Shown in pieces: positions 32,562 through 47,010 of a DNA stretch of 64,000 bases. The notes under the pieces were generated by a model that saw only the letters and a program-made list of their open reading frames with translations, was not told where the DNA came from and made no database searches. A program made the position numbers and the translations under genes. Every line of letters starts with the position of its first letter. The stretch's first letter is position 1. This DNA comes from Adiantum capillus-veneris. Taxonomy: Eukaryota > Streptophyta > Polypodiopsida > Polypodiales > Pteridaceae. The stretch covers positions 95,630,842 to 95,694,841 of the forward strand of contig CM043953.1 in NCBI GenBank assembly GCA_014529385.2, in the 5' to 3' direction.

Positions 32562-32702
32562 GCGTGTATCAAATGTTAATCGTCGCGGATATGCCAGTGA
32601 GCCAGTGAGACCGAGGAAGCACGGAGGTAGGCAGGAAGGGGTCAACAGCGAGGCAGGAGCATGAGTGCAGGAGACCCCTCTCTCTCTCTCTCTCTCTCTC
32701 TC
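32478..32702. repeat. (GA)n 32478-32560 and (TC)n 32676-32702
   Basis: Two microsatellites of opposite strand sense about 115 bp apart. Confidence 0.9.
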
Positions 32703-33501
32703 AACTGCGTGGTGCTGTTCGGGCTGATGACGGAGTGCGAGCTAGGCGAAATAGACAGCAATGGGACTCCGTAGCGCATTAGCATTGCGAGGTAGAGGAG
32801 CGGTGTGCCAGGGGGGTCTGTGGGTCTCACTTACGCATTTGCATGGCTTAATGCTAGTCGCAACAATCATGCCGATGAGGGGCGCTGATGGAGCAAGCAG
32901 GCAACGAGGATAGAAGCAGATAGAGAGAGGGTCATTTGCATCACTGGAGTTGTAGGAGTGGGCGATGGTGTGGGCGAAGGGTGGACGGTCAAGAGCGGTG
33001 ACACCAAGAGTTGTAAAAATGGGCGAGGGAGCGGAGCTCTAGAGAGCTACGATGGCGATAAGGGACGCAGATTTTAGTTTTCATTGTTGAAATGACGCAA
33101 AATCTCCCAGAGATTCTATATAATGTATGTAATATAGATCCAATTAGAATCTCTATTAAATTACACAACTTATTACTTAAACAAGAATGATCATGTTCAA
33201 TTGATTATACATGATTAAGCTTAATTGGGTGCTTAAGAATGATACCTTTCTTTTAGCCTTATTAAACCGTAAAAATTTAAGCTTCTCCTCTCAAACTCCA
33301 AAGGCTACTACCATTTTGAACGATTCTCTTTCTTCCTAAAATCACACATTTTTTTTTGCAACTTAAAGCATTAAAATGCATGTAATAACAAGATTGACAT
33401 TAATGACAATAAGGTGAGAACTCATGATGGCCTTCATAAGGTAGTAAGTACAAAGGAATGGAATCATGTGGAACTAAAGCAAGATAAATAGAAGAGGCTC
33501 T

Positions 33502-33550
<49 letters not shown>

Positions 33551-34074
33551 CATGTTTTTCATGTCTAAAATCACAATTTTTGTGATATAAAATGATAGCA
33601 AATATTCAAAAACAAAGGAAACATTGGCTGTAGCCTTTTTTCCATTGGTTCTTTTGTCTTTTAAGTTTCCCAAGTCCTAGGTCCTTGTTTATACCGGGAC
33701 TTGATTTTGACGTCTTTTTGCATCATTTTTTCATTATGCAGCATTGGAAATTCTCTTCTCTACCGATGACGACACTGTATAAATATCAAAAAACAAATAT
33801 TTTTGGATCTTTTTGGAACAATGGAGACATGCTCTCTCTATCGTTTTCACTCTTCTCTCTTGAATCTGCAAACTGCAGGTCCTTTGCTGCACTATACCCG
33901 CATGCAAGAAACCCCATGGTTCTATGCATTTTCTTGCTGACTCCCTGCCAACTCATATTGGCGGTGCCTAGGGAAGCCTGCCAACTTTGTTATTTTGCTA
34001 TTGTTAGCTCTCGTCATCCCCAGTAGGGCCATCTTCATCACCAAATCCTCATGTATCATCCATTGTAGAGCCAC
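32703..34074. other. No gene recognised; one (TC)n tract
   Basis: (TC)n at 33500-33548. The remainder has short open frames without recognisable domains. Confidence 0.5.
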
Positions 34075-34232
34075 ATGCCCTTAATCCCAATGGCCAAATG
34101 CAATCATGAACTCATCGAGAAGTAGCTTTCAGTGGTGCCCTTTCAGTGGCCAAATGCCCTTAATCCCAATGGCCAAATGCAATCATGAACTCATCAAGAA
34201 GTAGCTTTCAGTGGTTCCTTTCCAACTGGTGT
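34075..34232. repeat. 79-bp tandem duplication
   Basis: ATGCCCTTAATCCCAATGGC...AGTAGCTTTCAGTGGT at 34075 repeats at 34154 with one or two differences. Confidence 0.9.
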
Positions 34233-35888
34233 TTCAAAACGCAATCTGCAAGGGCCTGGTGAACTCAAAAAATCTTTGTGTTGAGGCTCTATTCACTGCA
34301 AGTTCTTGACGAGCTGAGAATTGAAATTCCTTGCCTGTGCAAACTTGTGTTGGGCTTGTAGCATAAATCTTCTATAATTAGGGGTTGGCCTAATTTACTT
34401 GATAAATTGTTTGAGTTTGCAACTTCAACCCGCTTGCAACTAGCACTAAAACAACTTGCCAAACAATTTCTATGAGGAAGTGAGAGATGCTAAGAGGAAA
34501 AATGTATTGAACGATTGTGAAACTTGGCAACTCGTGAAATGAATCAAACCTCAACCAAGCAAGGGATGGTGAAAAAATAACTAAGAATACTCAAAATTGA
34601 ATTTGTATAGAGCATAATAGGTCCGCTTTTCACCTCTCTCTCTCTCTCTCTAAAATTTTGTTGAAGTACTTGTGGAATGTTGACGTTGTTGTTGTTAGCA
34701 AACTAGCCTCTTACGTCTACTGAAACATTTTAATAGAAATGAGTGAGTGATACCTTTAATCTGATGCTCTCCTTCGAGATAGGATAACAAGAACTAAAAG
34801 CTGGTGAAAGTGAAAACCTTGTGAGTTTTATATGGTATTTCTTTTAAATCTGATTAGATAAGTGTGAGGCATTGCTATGTCCATGTGAAATAATGATACT
34901 ATGATTGGAGGAAAGCACAATTCTTTACATGAAAATTGGTTTATAGCACGGAAGTAAGAATCTTCCCCAAGAAATGTTGCATAAAATATGTCATACAAAT
35001 ATGTATTTTAAATGTCGCAATGAACCCTAGCCTTCACGACGCTTCTATCAGCTCTATACAGGGTGCAAGAGTTGGGCAGGGCTCATAGCTATGTTTCTCA
35101 TGACAATGTCGATACAAGATTAGGATTACCTACATCGCTTATCCGTAGTTAAAAGGTTTGATGACCTAGGGCTTTCCTGGATTGGGGGTGTTGCTTAGAT
35201 CTTCTTCTTTTTAGTCAAGCTCATCTACACAATTAGTGAGTCAGGGGTTGAATGACCTACATGGTTAACTCTATGGCACAATGCGATTGAAGGAATTGTT
35301 TAGACTGGTGTTGCATGGGGTCTACAATGGGTTGAAGATAGAGCTATCTTATTAAGCCCCAACAAAACCTCTAGTGCAAGCCTTTGATGTGGCTGACTCA
35401 ACTCTAAAACCCTCCCCACTGGACTTATTTTTAGTTAGGTCTATTGTGGCTAAAGTCAACTAGAATTTTCAACCTAAGGATGATTGGAAGGCTACAAAAG
35501 AGTACATTAAAAAACGAGAAATCCAAATGAGACGTGAAGTGAGTTAATAGTAATTGACAGTGCATTAAAGATTGAATCTTTTTGGGTATCACACCAATAA
35601 TGATTATAAAGGACTAGCCAATGCAAGATCACCATGTCAATAATGATTGATCTTTTCTCAAGGTGTGGAAAGAGTGGAACATTCATGGCTCAATTGAAAA
35701 TCACAATGAGGAGATTATGAGACCCTAAGATAGCTTCATCAGCCGTTTACACACACACATCCCATGTGCAAGAGCTCTTGCTTGCACACACAAAGCAAGA
35801 AATCGCTTCTGCTCGTGCTTTGTTTCCATTGCCAACCTCCTCAAGGGTATTATGTTTCTCTACACAAGGCACTTCTTAGACTTGAATT
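34233..35888. other. No gene recognised
   Basis: AT-rich sequence with a short (TC)n at 34636-34651. I see no supported feature. Confidence 0.5.
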
Positions 35889-36119
35889 ATGGGAAAATCG
35901 AGGGCTTCCAAAATGATGAAGGTTGTATTTGTAGCACAACACTTGGAGGTAGCAGAAGCAATACAACTTGCAATAAAAGAGGAGAAGGTCATGATATCTT
36001 ACCAAGGCATAGGCAAATATGTCTTTAAAGAGGAAGAGAAGGAGCTTCTAAATAGATGGGGCATGGCCATACTTATGGAGTTGGCAAGAATGGCTATTGA
36101 CATGGCAGCTATCCACTAG
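35889..36119 (+). other. Unidentified 76-codon open frame
   Basis: Starts with a true ATG (MGKSRASKMMKVVFVAQ) and is rich in lysine, glutamate and methionine (ALMEL, KEEEKELLNRWG). No domain recognised. Composition is protein-like but the flanks show no gene structure, so it may be chance or a transposon fragment. Confidence 0.15.
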
Positions 36120-39100
36120 TAGGTAGTGGATACCTTGAATCTTGACACAGCCACAATAACCATCAATAATCAACAGATTCAAATCATATCAATAGTGATC
36201 TCACATGTTTTCAAATTACCTTACCATAAAAAACCTAAGGTGTGCACAACTGATAAGATTGTGATTTTTTGAAAGAAAAACCAGATATAAAGGTTGAGAA
36301 AAAAGATGGAGGACAAGGAATACTAGTCTCCACACTCAAGTAAAAAGTGCCATACAAATTTGTAGTAGAGGCCTCAAGTTTTAAAAATAAGCCAATGTAC
36401 ATACGTCTCCGAATTTTTTTTCAGCATGTTTCTTGCCAACCAAAATCTTGATAAACTAGTAGTGCCCCAACAATTTGAGCATGAATCTATGAGAGACTGG
36501 GGACTAGCACATGCACATCTCCATCCAACCATGCCTAACATAGGCCCTTGGCCTTCTCAATATAGGCCCCTTATACATCATCTGTGTCGTCCTAGCCCTT
36601 GGCCATGGCCCATCTTATTGAGTTGTTTCTCCTTGAATGTTTACATACATTTAATAAAAAGGAATGGTAAATGTGGGTTACAACAATGCCTGATATTTTA
36701 AAGTAATGCATATAATCAATATAGAGTAGGCCCCCCCAATCTTAGAAAAATAAGAATCCTTTTAAAACATTTCAAATGCATAAGTGAAGGGTAAGTATAG
36801 GAAACAAAAATCCCCATGAAAAGATGCACACACTCATCGCCACACCACAAGCAAGCCCAATCACTCTGAAATTCTCAATTTACAACATTCCACACACACA
36901 TAACCTCACATCTATCAACTAAAACTACCTTTCATCACCTGTCCTCACCTACCCTATCGATTTAGGAGTTGCAAACCACTCCAACTCTGAACCACCATAA
37001 CTTGCAATCCATAGATGTGTTTGATAAGACGTTTGAACCAACTCTTGGACCACTTCAAGCACTACTTCCCCAAGAAAAAAAATCATCCCTTCAAACCTTT
37101 TTACCTGCCATACCATCTGGCTCGTTCTGGAGCCCTTCAGGCTTAAAAAATTGCATCAACCATACACTTCAACTATCCCTTGCATGCCCTGGCCTTTTGT
37201 ACCTACCTTAGCACTTTAACTTGCACCTGCTAGCTTGTATATGCCTACTTGTGCCCTCTGCTATGGTCGACACACTTTAGCTGCACCACCGCTCCAAAGT
37301 TTCCTTTGCTACACTAGGTCCCATAACACCTAATGTGCACGCATTTAGCAAAAATTGATCCAAACCTACAACTATAATTGGCAATGCTTATGGCGGATAT
37401 GATGCTTATAGCACACATGGAAGAGGAGGGTGAATAGTTTTATGTAAAGAACTAAATACTTCTTATTGGAATCACTTGAAAGCCTTGCTAAAATATTTGA
37501 ACCTTAATAGAATGTGAAACATAAACCACATATAGGTACAAAAAATAAAGTTTTTTTATTAACAATACATAGCTTTGCCATATGCGTGAACAACCATCCG
37601 TGAAATTTTTTCAATAGTAATTGTAATCCTCACAAGTCTGACTAGGTATGTAATAATTTATGGCCATTGAAATTGTTCTTGATACAACGTGCTCAAAATG
37701 GTCTAATACACGAACATGACTAGCACCTAGGGACTTTGTCACAACACATTATTGGAATAACATGTGCCAATATCTGTCCTAGAGACTCATATTTTTCACA
37801 TGTGGAATATGTCTCATGTAAGGATGTCCAAAAAAAAAAATCCATCAAGTACAAGATGTACTTGTGTTGTAGGTAGCTGTAAACACTCAACGACATGAGT
37901 GAGAGGGACCCTCATAAAACTTACTCCACAATGGCTAGAACAAACTCCACGAGTTCCTATACCATGTTGCACCCCTTGTGACTAACAACATGTGAAGAGT
38001 GCCAAGAAAAACCCTACCATGTAGGTTTGTAACTTCGAGGTGCAACAATGTATCTCGTACACAACTGTCCTAAAGTTCTTTGCTCTTACATGACCTTGTC
38101 ATGTGTCTAAAGAGAAAAATGGGTAAAAGCATTTGAGCATATGCATCCAACTTGAAAAATTGAATGAAAGCATATTAAAGAATGAAATGAAACTAAACCA
38201 TATGCTTACCTAGTGGTTGAAAATACCGTCCATTTGCTCGGAGTCAACTGCACTATCCAAATCTAAACGTCACAACCTGAAAGGTACATTACCTAAAATC
38301 TGGCCTCAAAATACCCCGTATGTCTTTGACCTATTAAAAACTAAATGAGAGATTAGTGAAAATAAATGAATATTGATTTGGCAACCCTTGTTTCCTTGGC
38401 AATCAAAACCCCATGGTACATTACCAAAAAATCCAGCCTTAAAAGACCCAGTATGTATTTGATGTGTTAAGCACTAGATGAGAGATTAGTGAAAATAATT
38501 GGAAACCCTAGGTTTTGCCTTGACAATCCAAACCCTTTGGGGAGATTCTGCAATTTCAAACCCCTTGGTGAGATTCTACATGGGAAGTACTTAAACTCGT
38601 AGTTAACGACGGTGACCAACATAGTCTACTGTGTCCAATAATGATTGTAATCAACTTGTGAAGTTGAACTTATCCACTACCCCTTGGCAGATTGAGGACT
38701 TCTATCCTTGAAAGTAAAATTGAGAAGAGATCAATCAATAACCATCAATGACTCATGGAGTGATTTGGCATTACCTAGGTCATACCCTAGAAATACCACT
38801 CCAATAGCCACAATTAGTGCTATAGGCTAATCATGAGATCCTTTCAAATTGGAATCTTATTCACAATTGGATCAAGTTAAATAGTAGATCCTCTCAAGGT
38901 GAAATCATATTCACATCGGATCTTAAAACGATCTTTTTCCCATGAAAAGAGGAGAAAGATTCCCAAAACCCAACAGAATGTAGTCATACTAGATTTTATT
39001 TGGTGTTTGAAATAAGAGATTACCTTCTTGGAGGCTCTCTTAGTTGATTCATGTCATCCCATGAATTAGTTGATTGATAGGGAGGCCATGTCTACTTGCT

Positions 39101-41089
39101 GTCCATAGAAAGCATCATCTTGTATTGGCTGCATCTTGTGCATAGAGCCAATGGTGTAAAATGCCCACTGCTGTAAACATATAAATCTATTAGAAGCAAA
39201 TATACCAACCTTAACTCTTCTTGAACAAAGTAGTTGATCTTATAGCAGAAGCGTAAACAATGATTCAATGGAACAAATTCCAATGTACTTGCACGCCATG
39301 CATGCATATAAAAAAGTAGACCTTGGCTTTAATGACAATCTCAATAGTTTGAGATGAAACATATGCACCTTGCACAATCTGTACTGGCCTGGATACATCA
39401 CAATTCAATGTTGCCAAACGTAAAATGTGAGCTTATATCCTCGTATGGCCAATGCTTCAAAAATGGGTGCCAGTGCCTTAAATCCCAAAATCAATGCATA
39501 ATACCTTGGCATAGGTTAGAAGCCATGCTTCTTGTTAAGTTGTCCAAAACCACTTCCATTTCACAATAGGAAATTTGATCCAAATAAAGGTTAAAATATA
39601 AAAAAACAAGAAGAACTTGAAATTGTCTAACCTCACGTCATGGCCAGTTGTCGTTGCTTAAATCTAGCTCATAGCTAGGTATATCGAGAAATAGAGTGAT
39701 GTCCTACAAACCATACATGCCCCTTGTGGCTTAGTTCATATCGTGTGCTAGTGAAAAAGAATTCAAACATGCCACCCAAGTTTGTATGCTGATAGCATAT
39801 TCCAAACTTCAAAAGCCTCCATGCAATATGCCTAAAATTGAAGCCTTGCTTCACATAGATACATAAAAAAGACCAGACATGATGGAGCCTTTGTGCTCAT
39901 AGCCAACATGTGCTCCTATTGATATACAAATATCATGGAAAAATAAAATTGACATTGTCAAACTTTCTAGAGAATTGACCTTGTCAAATCATATGTCGTA
40001 TGGAGAATCATCCTTAGATTTCTCAATGTTGAAAGAGATAGCTTAGGAAGCTTAGCTATCAAATTTCATCTAGTTGCCAAACTCTGCTTGACTACAATAA
40101 TATTTGCTTATCAAGTTGGCATTGCAAATTTTTTTGCAAGATTAAGAAGTTCAAAATAGTAAACCTTGAATTGAACTTGCTTATTGATTTGTTGGAATTA
40201 CCCATGGTGTGGTAGTGTGTGTGGATATCAGCTTGTAGCTTCTCTTTTCAACAAAATTTTTATGGTTAACCCGTCTTCTTAACCTCTTGGAGGCAAAAAC
40301 TTTAAAGGTTATGAAATTTGTAACACTTTAATATACCCAAGTTGCCCAATATTGCATGCATGCACTTTTTGTCAATTACCCTTGAAAACCCATCAGATCT
40401 GGCTTGCCAACAATGGGTTGATTTTGTGCGTTTGGGACTGCATCAAGTTTAGAAAACTTTTCTAGGAACCATGCCCTAGAAACTCCAAAACTTTGAACTA
40501 GAGAGAGAGAGATGCCTATTTGCTTTTTGAATTGCAATAAATGGTCGGCCCTATTGAAGACCTTTGCCTCACAAACCACATGCCATGCCTGACGTGTCTT
40601 TATTGCTAGGAAAATTTGCTTACATGCATGAACTATGATTAATCAATTAAGAAAAAAATAATGAATTTGGTGCATGGTAGACATATGTTGAGAAGCATCA
40701 AGGAAACTTGCCTTGATCTAGCCCATGAGGAGCCCATATGGCCCGTTTCAAAGGAAATTTCTTTTTAGTGACCCTTTTCTTGAAAGTCTGTTTCTCACGT
40801 TTACCTTGCTTTTCCATGAGAGCTTGTGCATGTCAAAAATCTAAAGCTACGAGGGCCTTGCTTGGAAATTGTGTGCATGTCTAAGCTCTAAATCTTCGAG
40901 AGCTTCTTGTCAAACTCACAACCCCTTACCAAATCTGCCACGCTGTCGACTTTGGTTGTGTATGGCCCCTTGCCAAATTCACCCATCTGTCGACTCTGGT
41001 CGTGTACGATTTTGGCCATTGCATCTAACACGTCACTTTTAATGCAATCAGATGATTCTGCATTACCATGAGAAGCACCAGTAAAAGCA
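36120..41089. other. No gene recognised; small tandem duplications
   Basis: AT-rich DNA. Short frames do not resemble known proteins. A 132-bp tandem duplication lies at 38283-38510. Confidence 0.5.
38283..38510. repeat. 132-bp diverged tandem duplication
   Basis: GGTACATTACC...CTAAATGAGAGATTAGTGAA at 38283 recurs at 38415 with about 15-20% change. Confidence 0.75.
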
Positions 41090-44000
41090 TTGCAAGTTCA
41101 AAATCAGCATAAAGATGCGCAGAAACCTGAAAATATTGAAATTGATTCTTTGAACAACAAATCCTTGCATGAATTTAGTAAAGGTGTCGAGATATCACCA
41201 AGGATTGAAAAGAAAGTTAGGTTTGCAAATGATTTTGCATCCAATGCCACGCGTGTGCAATCATTCATGAGTCTAAGGGACACATCAAACAGATTGCTGT
41301 TAGCTTTGTATGGTACACATGATTCATATGCACACTATGTAGACCAAAAAGGGAAACTATACAAAAAGGATCAACCAGTGTTTGAACGGCCCACATACCA
41401 GCTCATAGAAGTGCGTCCATTGATAGAATAAAAAGGATGATTCATTTCAGAGAGAAGAATCTATTATAGCCCATCCTCTCTAGAGCTGAAGGATATTACT
41501 CGAGTGAACCCAAAAATCTGTTCAGAGCCAAACTCTCCTCCATCGAAAATCAAGCTTCGATGTTGTGATCAAACAAGCATATACTTTGACCAAAACAACC
41601 TTAGATATAGACGAGAGTCTAGCATCTATGATGCCTTGGGTCCTGAAACCACAGAAGCTCATATCATAGGAGACCCATGGGATAAACAATATCAGGGCAA
41701 AGATAATGCTATCTACAGCTTGACTTGGGGAATAATTTGTCATGTTTCAAGGAGATACATAGGAAACTATGTAGAAAGTTCACAGATACCAAATGTCAAC
41801 AGTGCTACCCAAAGTGTACCTTCACAGTCCCAAAAGGTGAGACTAAACCAGAGCCAAACAATTTTGACCTCTTACAATGAAGCAGGCTATGGTGATCACC
41901 CTAGGAAGGGGGGATATGTAAATCCATCAAGCTCAGCTTATGTACCAGGAAATGCTACACCAGTTAGAAGCCCTAGAGCCTCTAACCAACAGACCCCTTC
42001 AAGGCAGAAACCATTGAAAGATCATATGGTTGTGGGAAGTTTCCAATTGACCTATATTCCATTAGAGTCTATAGATAAATGCCTCTATGAAGATAATCAA
42101 GGACAAAAGTTTCAGCTGATCTTCATAAGTCAAAGCCAAAAACCGACAAGTACAATAGTGTTCAAGCAGTTACATGTGGCCAAGCTCACATATGCATATC
42201 AAGATGCACATGGTAATTAATATCAACCAGATCATGACCTTGTACAAACCCCTACGGAGGGTCCGCCAACTGAAGTCAAAGACTATCTGAAGATGATGCA
42301 AAGCCTCAAACTGCCAGAACAGATGACAAAATAGTCAAAGTCAAAAGAACCTAAAGTTCAAAAAGCTACACAAAGGTCACCACCAAAATCTTCTCCACAG
42401 AAGAGACAGATTCTGCCAAAAAAGTACAATGGATCTTCTGAGATCAAAGGTTACTCAAATGCAGGTGGACAATGCTTATCAATTGCAAACAAAAAGTGCA
42501 ATGTTACAGCCAATGGAGTCAACATCGATTGAAGCAGGTGGTCAAAGCAAAGAAAATGCAGATAAAGCTCAACCAAAGGATGCTACCACAACAAAATCAG
42601 TCAATTTACACACGAATCCTAAGATGATCAAGTGCAACATTTTTGCTGAAAACGAAGAAAAGCTGAAAACGAAGAAAAGCTGTCAAGTGACGTAAAGCTA
42701 GATTTTTTGTTAGACAAGAACCTCATGTCTTTTTGCACTTGGAAAAGATGTGGACAACCGCAGTTGGAAGATGCTCCTGAATTTGTGAGCATATCAAGAA
42801 ACAAATGAGCAGAATGCTAGGGAAACATCTCCACCACCATTGAAGTAAGTTCACAGATCATTATAGCTCAATTCCATGTGATAACACCAAAAGATATGCC
42901 AGACAACATTATAATGGAAATGCAAATGACCCAAAAGGTCCTAGAGATACAGAGTTCAATGAAGATGTAGTCTTCAGAGACAACCAAGAATGAAGACCAA
43001 GACTGGTCACCTGCGGCGACACGACAAGGTTCTCAAGCACAGTTAAAATGGATACTGATGCCAAATCAAAGCTTATTGAAGATGATTCATCTCCATCGAC
43101 CAGAACTTTAGAAGAGCTTAAAGCAAATCAGGCAATAGCAAGTGCATATCAAACAGAGCAAAGAGCAACCATGATAGCTATTGAGCAAAGAATGCCACCA
43201 AAGCAAGAAGTTAAGAAGTTCAAGGTTGCAGACAACCAGGAAGCAATAGGAAGTCTAAAGATCAATCAGACATTGCCAATTAAATTAGTTGATGTAAGTC
43301 AGATTGGAAAACAGAGTCTCAAGTTACCCTCCATAGATACACAGTTAGATCAAGATGAGACCATGGTAGAACAAAGACAAAAATATTCAATATAACCTCC
43401 AATGAGAATAGCTATAGTTCTCAGTAGTGCAAAAGGAGAAAGTGTCAGATGCAATTCTCTACTGGATAAAAAAGCAAAGTGCAATATGGTTGCAGACAAC
43501 ATCCAGAGTATTCTAGAGATTACTCAGAGCAAGCCAGGTAACAGGGAAATCATGGGTAAGGCTACAAGTCAAGAAGAAATGGTTGCTACCCTTAGCATCC
43601 AAAATCATGAAGAGCAGGTAAAGTTTTAAGTGAAGCCTTCAAAAGGAATGTTTGCAGATGTAATCCTTGGACATTAGTGGTTAGATCAACACAAGGCCTA
43701 TAAAGAAGATAAAATGCTAATACTCTCTTCTCCAAGAGATAGCCAACAACATTTACAGGTACCGTTAATGCTAGATTCAGAGTTGCAGAAGTCACAAGAA
43801 TCAAGGACAAATCTTACAGACAAAGGTCAAGCTAAAGTGGAGCCTCCACCAATTAGCAAAGAACGTGTGACAGCATATGCCTCTACATCAAAGAAGCCTC
43901 ATGGATTAGATGCTTCTAGCAAGTCAGGCTTTCAAATCTTCAAGTCAATTGTTGACCCAATGGAAACCTCTAAGGCGGCACCCAAAAAAGAAAAGATATA

Positions 44001-44832
44001 TCAGCCAAAGTACTCAAGAAAGCAAAGGAAAGTCAAGCAAGTGTTTGTTCCCAGCAGTTTAGTCGAAGTCAATTATCCAGTTTGAATTAAAGAAAGGAAA
44101 TCAACACAAAAAGACAAACACATGGGATGGATAGCATCACAATGGAACTTAAACGAATAGGAGTACTATGGAGGTAACAGACAAATATGGGTACCAAAAC
44201 TGCAGGTTAGAGCATATGAAGTAGCGTCAAGTCCCTCCCAAGAAAGAGGTCCCACAAGGTATCAACTTTGATAATATCCTAGGATACCTAAGAAGCAGGT
44301 ATACAACAAAACAACATTAAAAGATGCTAAAGTCTACCACAACTCACAAGAGGATACAGAACAACAATGGATCTCAAAGAATTTTCCTCTTGGACAAGGA
44401 TTCTACATAGGATATACAAAGATTTGGCTACTAGTCAACCATAAACCAACTGCAACTACACCAGACCTCAAAAACTCAACAAGACCTAGAGAGAAACAAA
44501 GTCAACAAAGGAGATACAAAGGTCATCAAGAGATTTGGATTCCTAAGTCTTCCCATGCTGCTAGTCAAAAGCTAAATGCCGACAGTGAACAAAGGCCTAC
44601 AACAACATCAAAGACTCCTATCAACATGCCCAATTGGAGAATCAAACAGCTAATGGAGTTTTCACAGTCAAAGAAGGACAACCCAACCAACACAAATACA
44701 GATTCAAAGATGATAAAACTAGTATGGCAAAAGAAACCTTCAATGCCAACTTGGTCCTTCAATAATCCTTTTTTTGAGGATTCAAGCTTACTTTTACCTG
44801 AAGACATGTTTGTAGTAATCACAAGACCGTAA
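41090..44832 (+). pseudogene. Decayed gag-protease-like element interior
   Basis: A series of glutamine/serine/lysine-rich open frames (41090-41431, 41504-42220, 42429-42695, 43048-43395, 43402-43810, 43714-44085, 44626-44832) broken by stops and frameshifts. Protease remains are visible: CNSLLDKKAKCNMVA (43450-43494), where the catalytic D-T-G has become D-K-K, and FADVILGH-stop-WLDQHKA (43654-43700), the usual I-L-G-x-x-W-L end. Downstream are QIWVPKLQV (44182), QQWISKNF (44364) and EIWIPKSS (44529). No RT, RNase H or integrase is seen before the 3' LTR at 45772. I infer a second RT-less LTR element. Gag is not recognised with certainty. Confidence 0.5.
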
Positions 44833-45760
44833 TTCAAGTCACCAGAGTGCAAAAAACACTCTTTGACATAGTTAGAGTCAGGCTGCTGAGTCATAAAATG
44901 AGCAAAGCCCGAAAGCTTCAAGTCATATTAAACTTTGTGCTAAGAGTCATAGTTATTAGGCTTACGCTCAAGCTAGAAGAGTTGACCATATCTAAGTCGT
45001 GTTGCTCATGCTGGATGAGATGAGCATAAGAGCCAAAGTCTATTAACTTACAATTGGTGGAGTGTCGTAGAGTCCAACACTCACGCACAGTGCACAGTAA
45101 GATGAGAGCACATATCCTCGTCAACGAAAACCATTCTTAAAGGGGTGCCAGCTTGCAAAGCCATGTCATATGCTTCTATAGCTACACCATCTTTTGAAGA
45201 ACTCCTGAAAATATTTCTTGCACAACATATTGTTTCCCATGCATTTTTGTGTTTGCATAAATAGGATGTCCCATCATTGGACATATGCAAGTGGACTACA
45301 ACTGGCAAACCAATGTTCATCATGCTACCCTCTCATATTTGCTGCCTTTTTAATTCCATACCTATCAGCAAATAATCCCTTGAGTACTTTATTAATATTT
45401 TCCATGCGAGTAAGTACTCCAATATTGCGCGTATCCCAAAGGCACTTTTTTTCCACTGGGTTTTTTCCCTTTGGTCATTCAGCTATTAGACCCTAATTTA
45501 GATCCTCATCATTCTAATTCCCTTGTACATACTTTTCATAAATAAAAAAAATCCTCATCATTATGCTATTACATCGACAAATGCAACATCAGTTCTCACA
45601 TCAGATATATTTGGACCAATGAAGATGCTGTAGCAAATTGAACCTCATCAACAAATTCAAGGACAAAGGAAGACAATTAGCCCATCAACAACCAATCAAA
45701 AACCTTCCACAGCCTCCACAAACACTTTTCAATAGTGCCCAAGGACGGGCACTAAAATCG
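44833..45760. other. 3' untranslated part of the 41-46.7 kb element
   Basis: No domains recognised. It leads to a polypurine tract at 45761. Confidence 0.4.
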
Positions 45761-45771
45761 CAAGGGGGGAA
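45761..45771 (+). other. Polypurine tract
   Basis: CAAGGGGGGAA immediately before TGTTAACTGAG. Confidence 0.7.
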
Positions 45772-46689
45772 TGTTAACTGAGTCAACGTCAATTAACATA
45801 AGCTGCTAAAGACCAAAGACATACGGATGCACATCGAAGATCAATATGAAGAAGTAGTGAAGATTGGAGTTATACATTTTTCACATTTTTCCAAAATGGT
45901 CATGTTTTGTAAATTCTCAATTTATTTCAAGCCATTGTAATATTTTAATGTGTTATGGGCTCAATGGGAGTTCCAAGCTGTAAAGAACAGGTCAGTTAGT
46001 GTGCCTATGTAGTAGATTAAATAAATGGTGGAGCCCTAAAGGCCTTGGGTGCCTGGACATTGCATATTTTTACCCTAGGTACATAAGGCAATGTGTAAAA
46101 TAAATTAGGGTTCTCAAGCTCATTTGTTGAGAGCACTCTTTGATGAGAGCTCTTGAGGTGTGTGGCTATGGAGTCCTTGAGCTTCTCCTTGCTCATGTGA
46201 CTTGATTAACACTAATTGATGCTTAATTCTCTTTCACTATGCCTCTCTCATGCTTCTTGTGATTGCCTATGATGCTTAGATTAGCTAGATCGTAACTAAT
46301 TAGTAGTTAACCCCTCTCTAATCTTGTGTGATTGCCCTCTCTTGTTTGTGTGTGCATGTAGGTTTAATTAGAGTGTGGTGCTCGATAGATCTATGTGTGT
46401 GTGTGCTTGCAATTAGTGTGTTGCATGATAGGATTAGTGTTGTGTGCGTCTTGCAATCGTTAGTGTGTGTGATTATAGGTGAAGAGAAGTGGATATGAAG
46501 ATTGCCCATCATTGTGGATTAGCTCCTTCCATAGGTCGAGAAGCTCACCTCATAGAGTTAACCATTTGTGTTGCCATAATTAGCTCACTAATCCTGTGAG
46601 TGTTTCCATGCCCTAGCCAGGTAGCTCATCCCTTCGGATTGATAATTTTGTTGGTCATTGGAGATATTGCAATGATGGGACCCCCAACA
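45772..46689 (+). repeat. Probable 3' LTR
   Basis: Starts TGTTAAC after the polypurine tract. The best 3' boundary is CCCCCAACA at 46689, giving TGTT/AACA ends and ~918 bp. No second copy was found in the window, so the right boundary is tentative. It lies just left of the palindrome array. Confidence 0.5.
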
Positions 46690-47010
46690 ATGGTTGATGA
46701 GGTGATAAAAGAATTAGCTAGTCAGTGTGTGTCAGTTAAGTGTTTTATCTACTCACAATTGCAAAATCTCATTTTTTACGTTTAGGAGAAGCTTTAGGTA
46801 GATAATTTGATCTTGATTTAGAGCTCTCCGTCAATAAAGATTTGCTTGAATTGATTATTTGCATTGAAATCTTGAAGAGAATTTGACTCTTAGTCAAAAC
46901 AGTACAAAAACAAAGTTCACAAAAAGGTTCTGCATGGCTGAGGGTAGCTAAGAACTTAAGAAGACATTTGGGAGGATTCTACACATAAAAATCTCAAATC
47001 TGCAAAGTTA

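Noticed and set aside
33685-34026. 113-codon plus-strand frame with hydrophobic segments
   Set aside because: No recognisable domain and no gene context; hydrophobicity follows from T-rich composition.
44565-44921. 118-codon minus-strand frame
   Set aside because: It overlaps the WxPK-type plus-strand remnant and shows no domain; probably a shadow.
45772-46689. 5' LTR of the MYLRSGR gag element at 55737
   Set aside because: Attractive because the palindrome array lies between them, but no primer-binding site follows 46689, and a polypurine tract precedes the LTR, which fits a 3' LTR of the element to its left. Left open rather than claimed.
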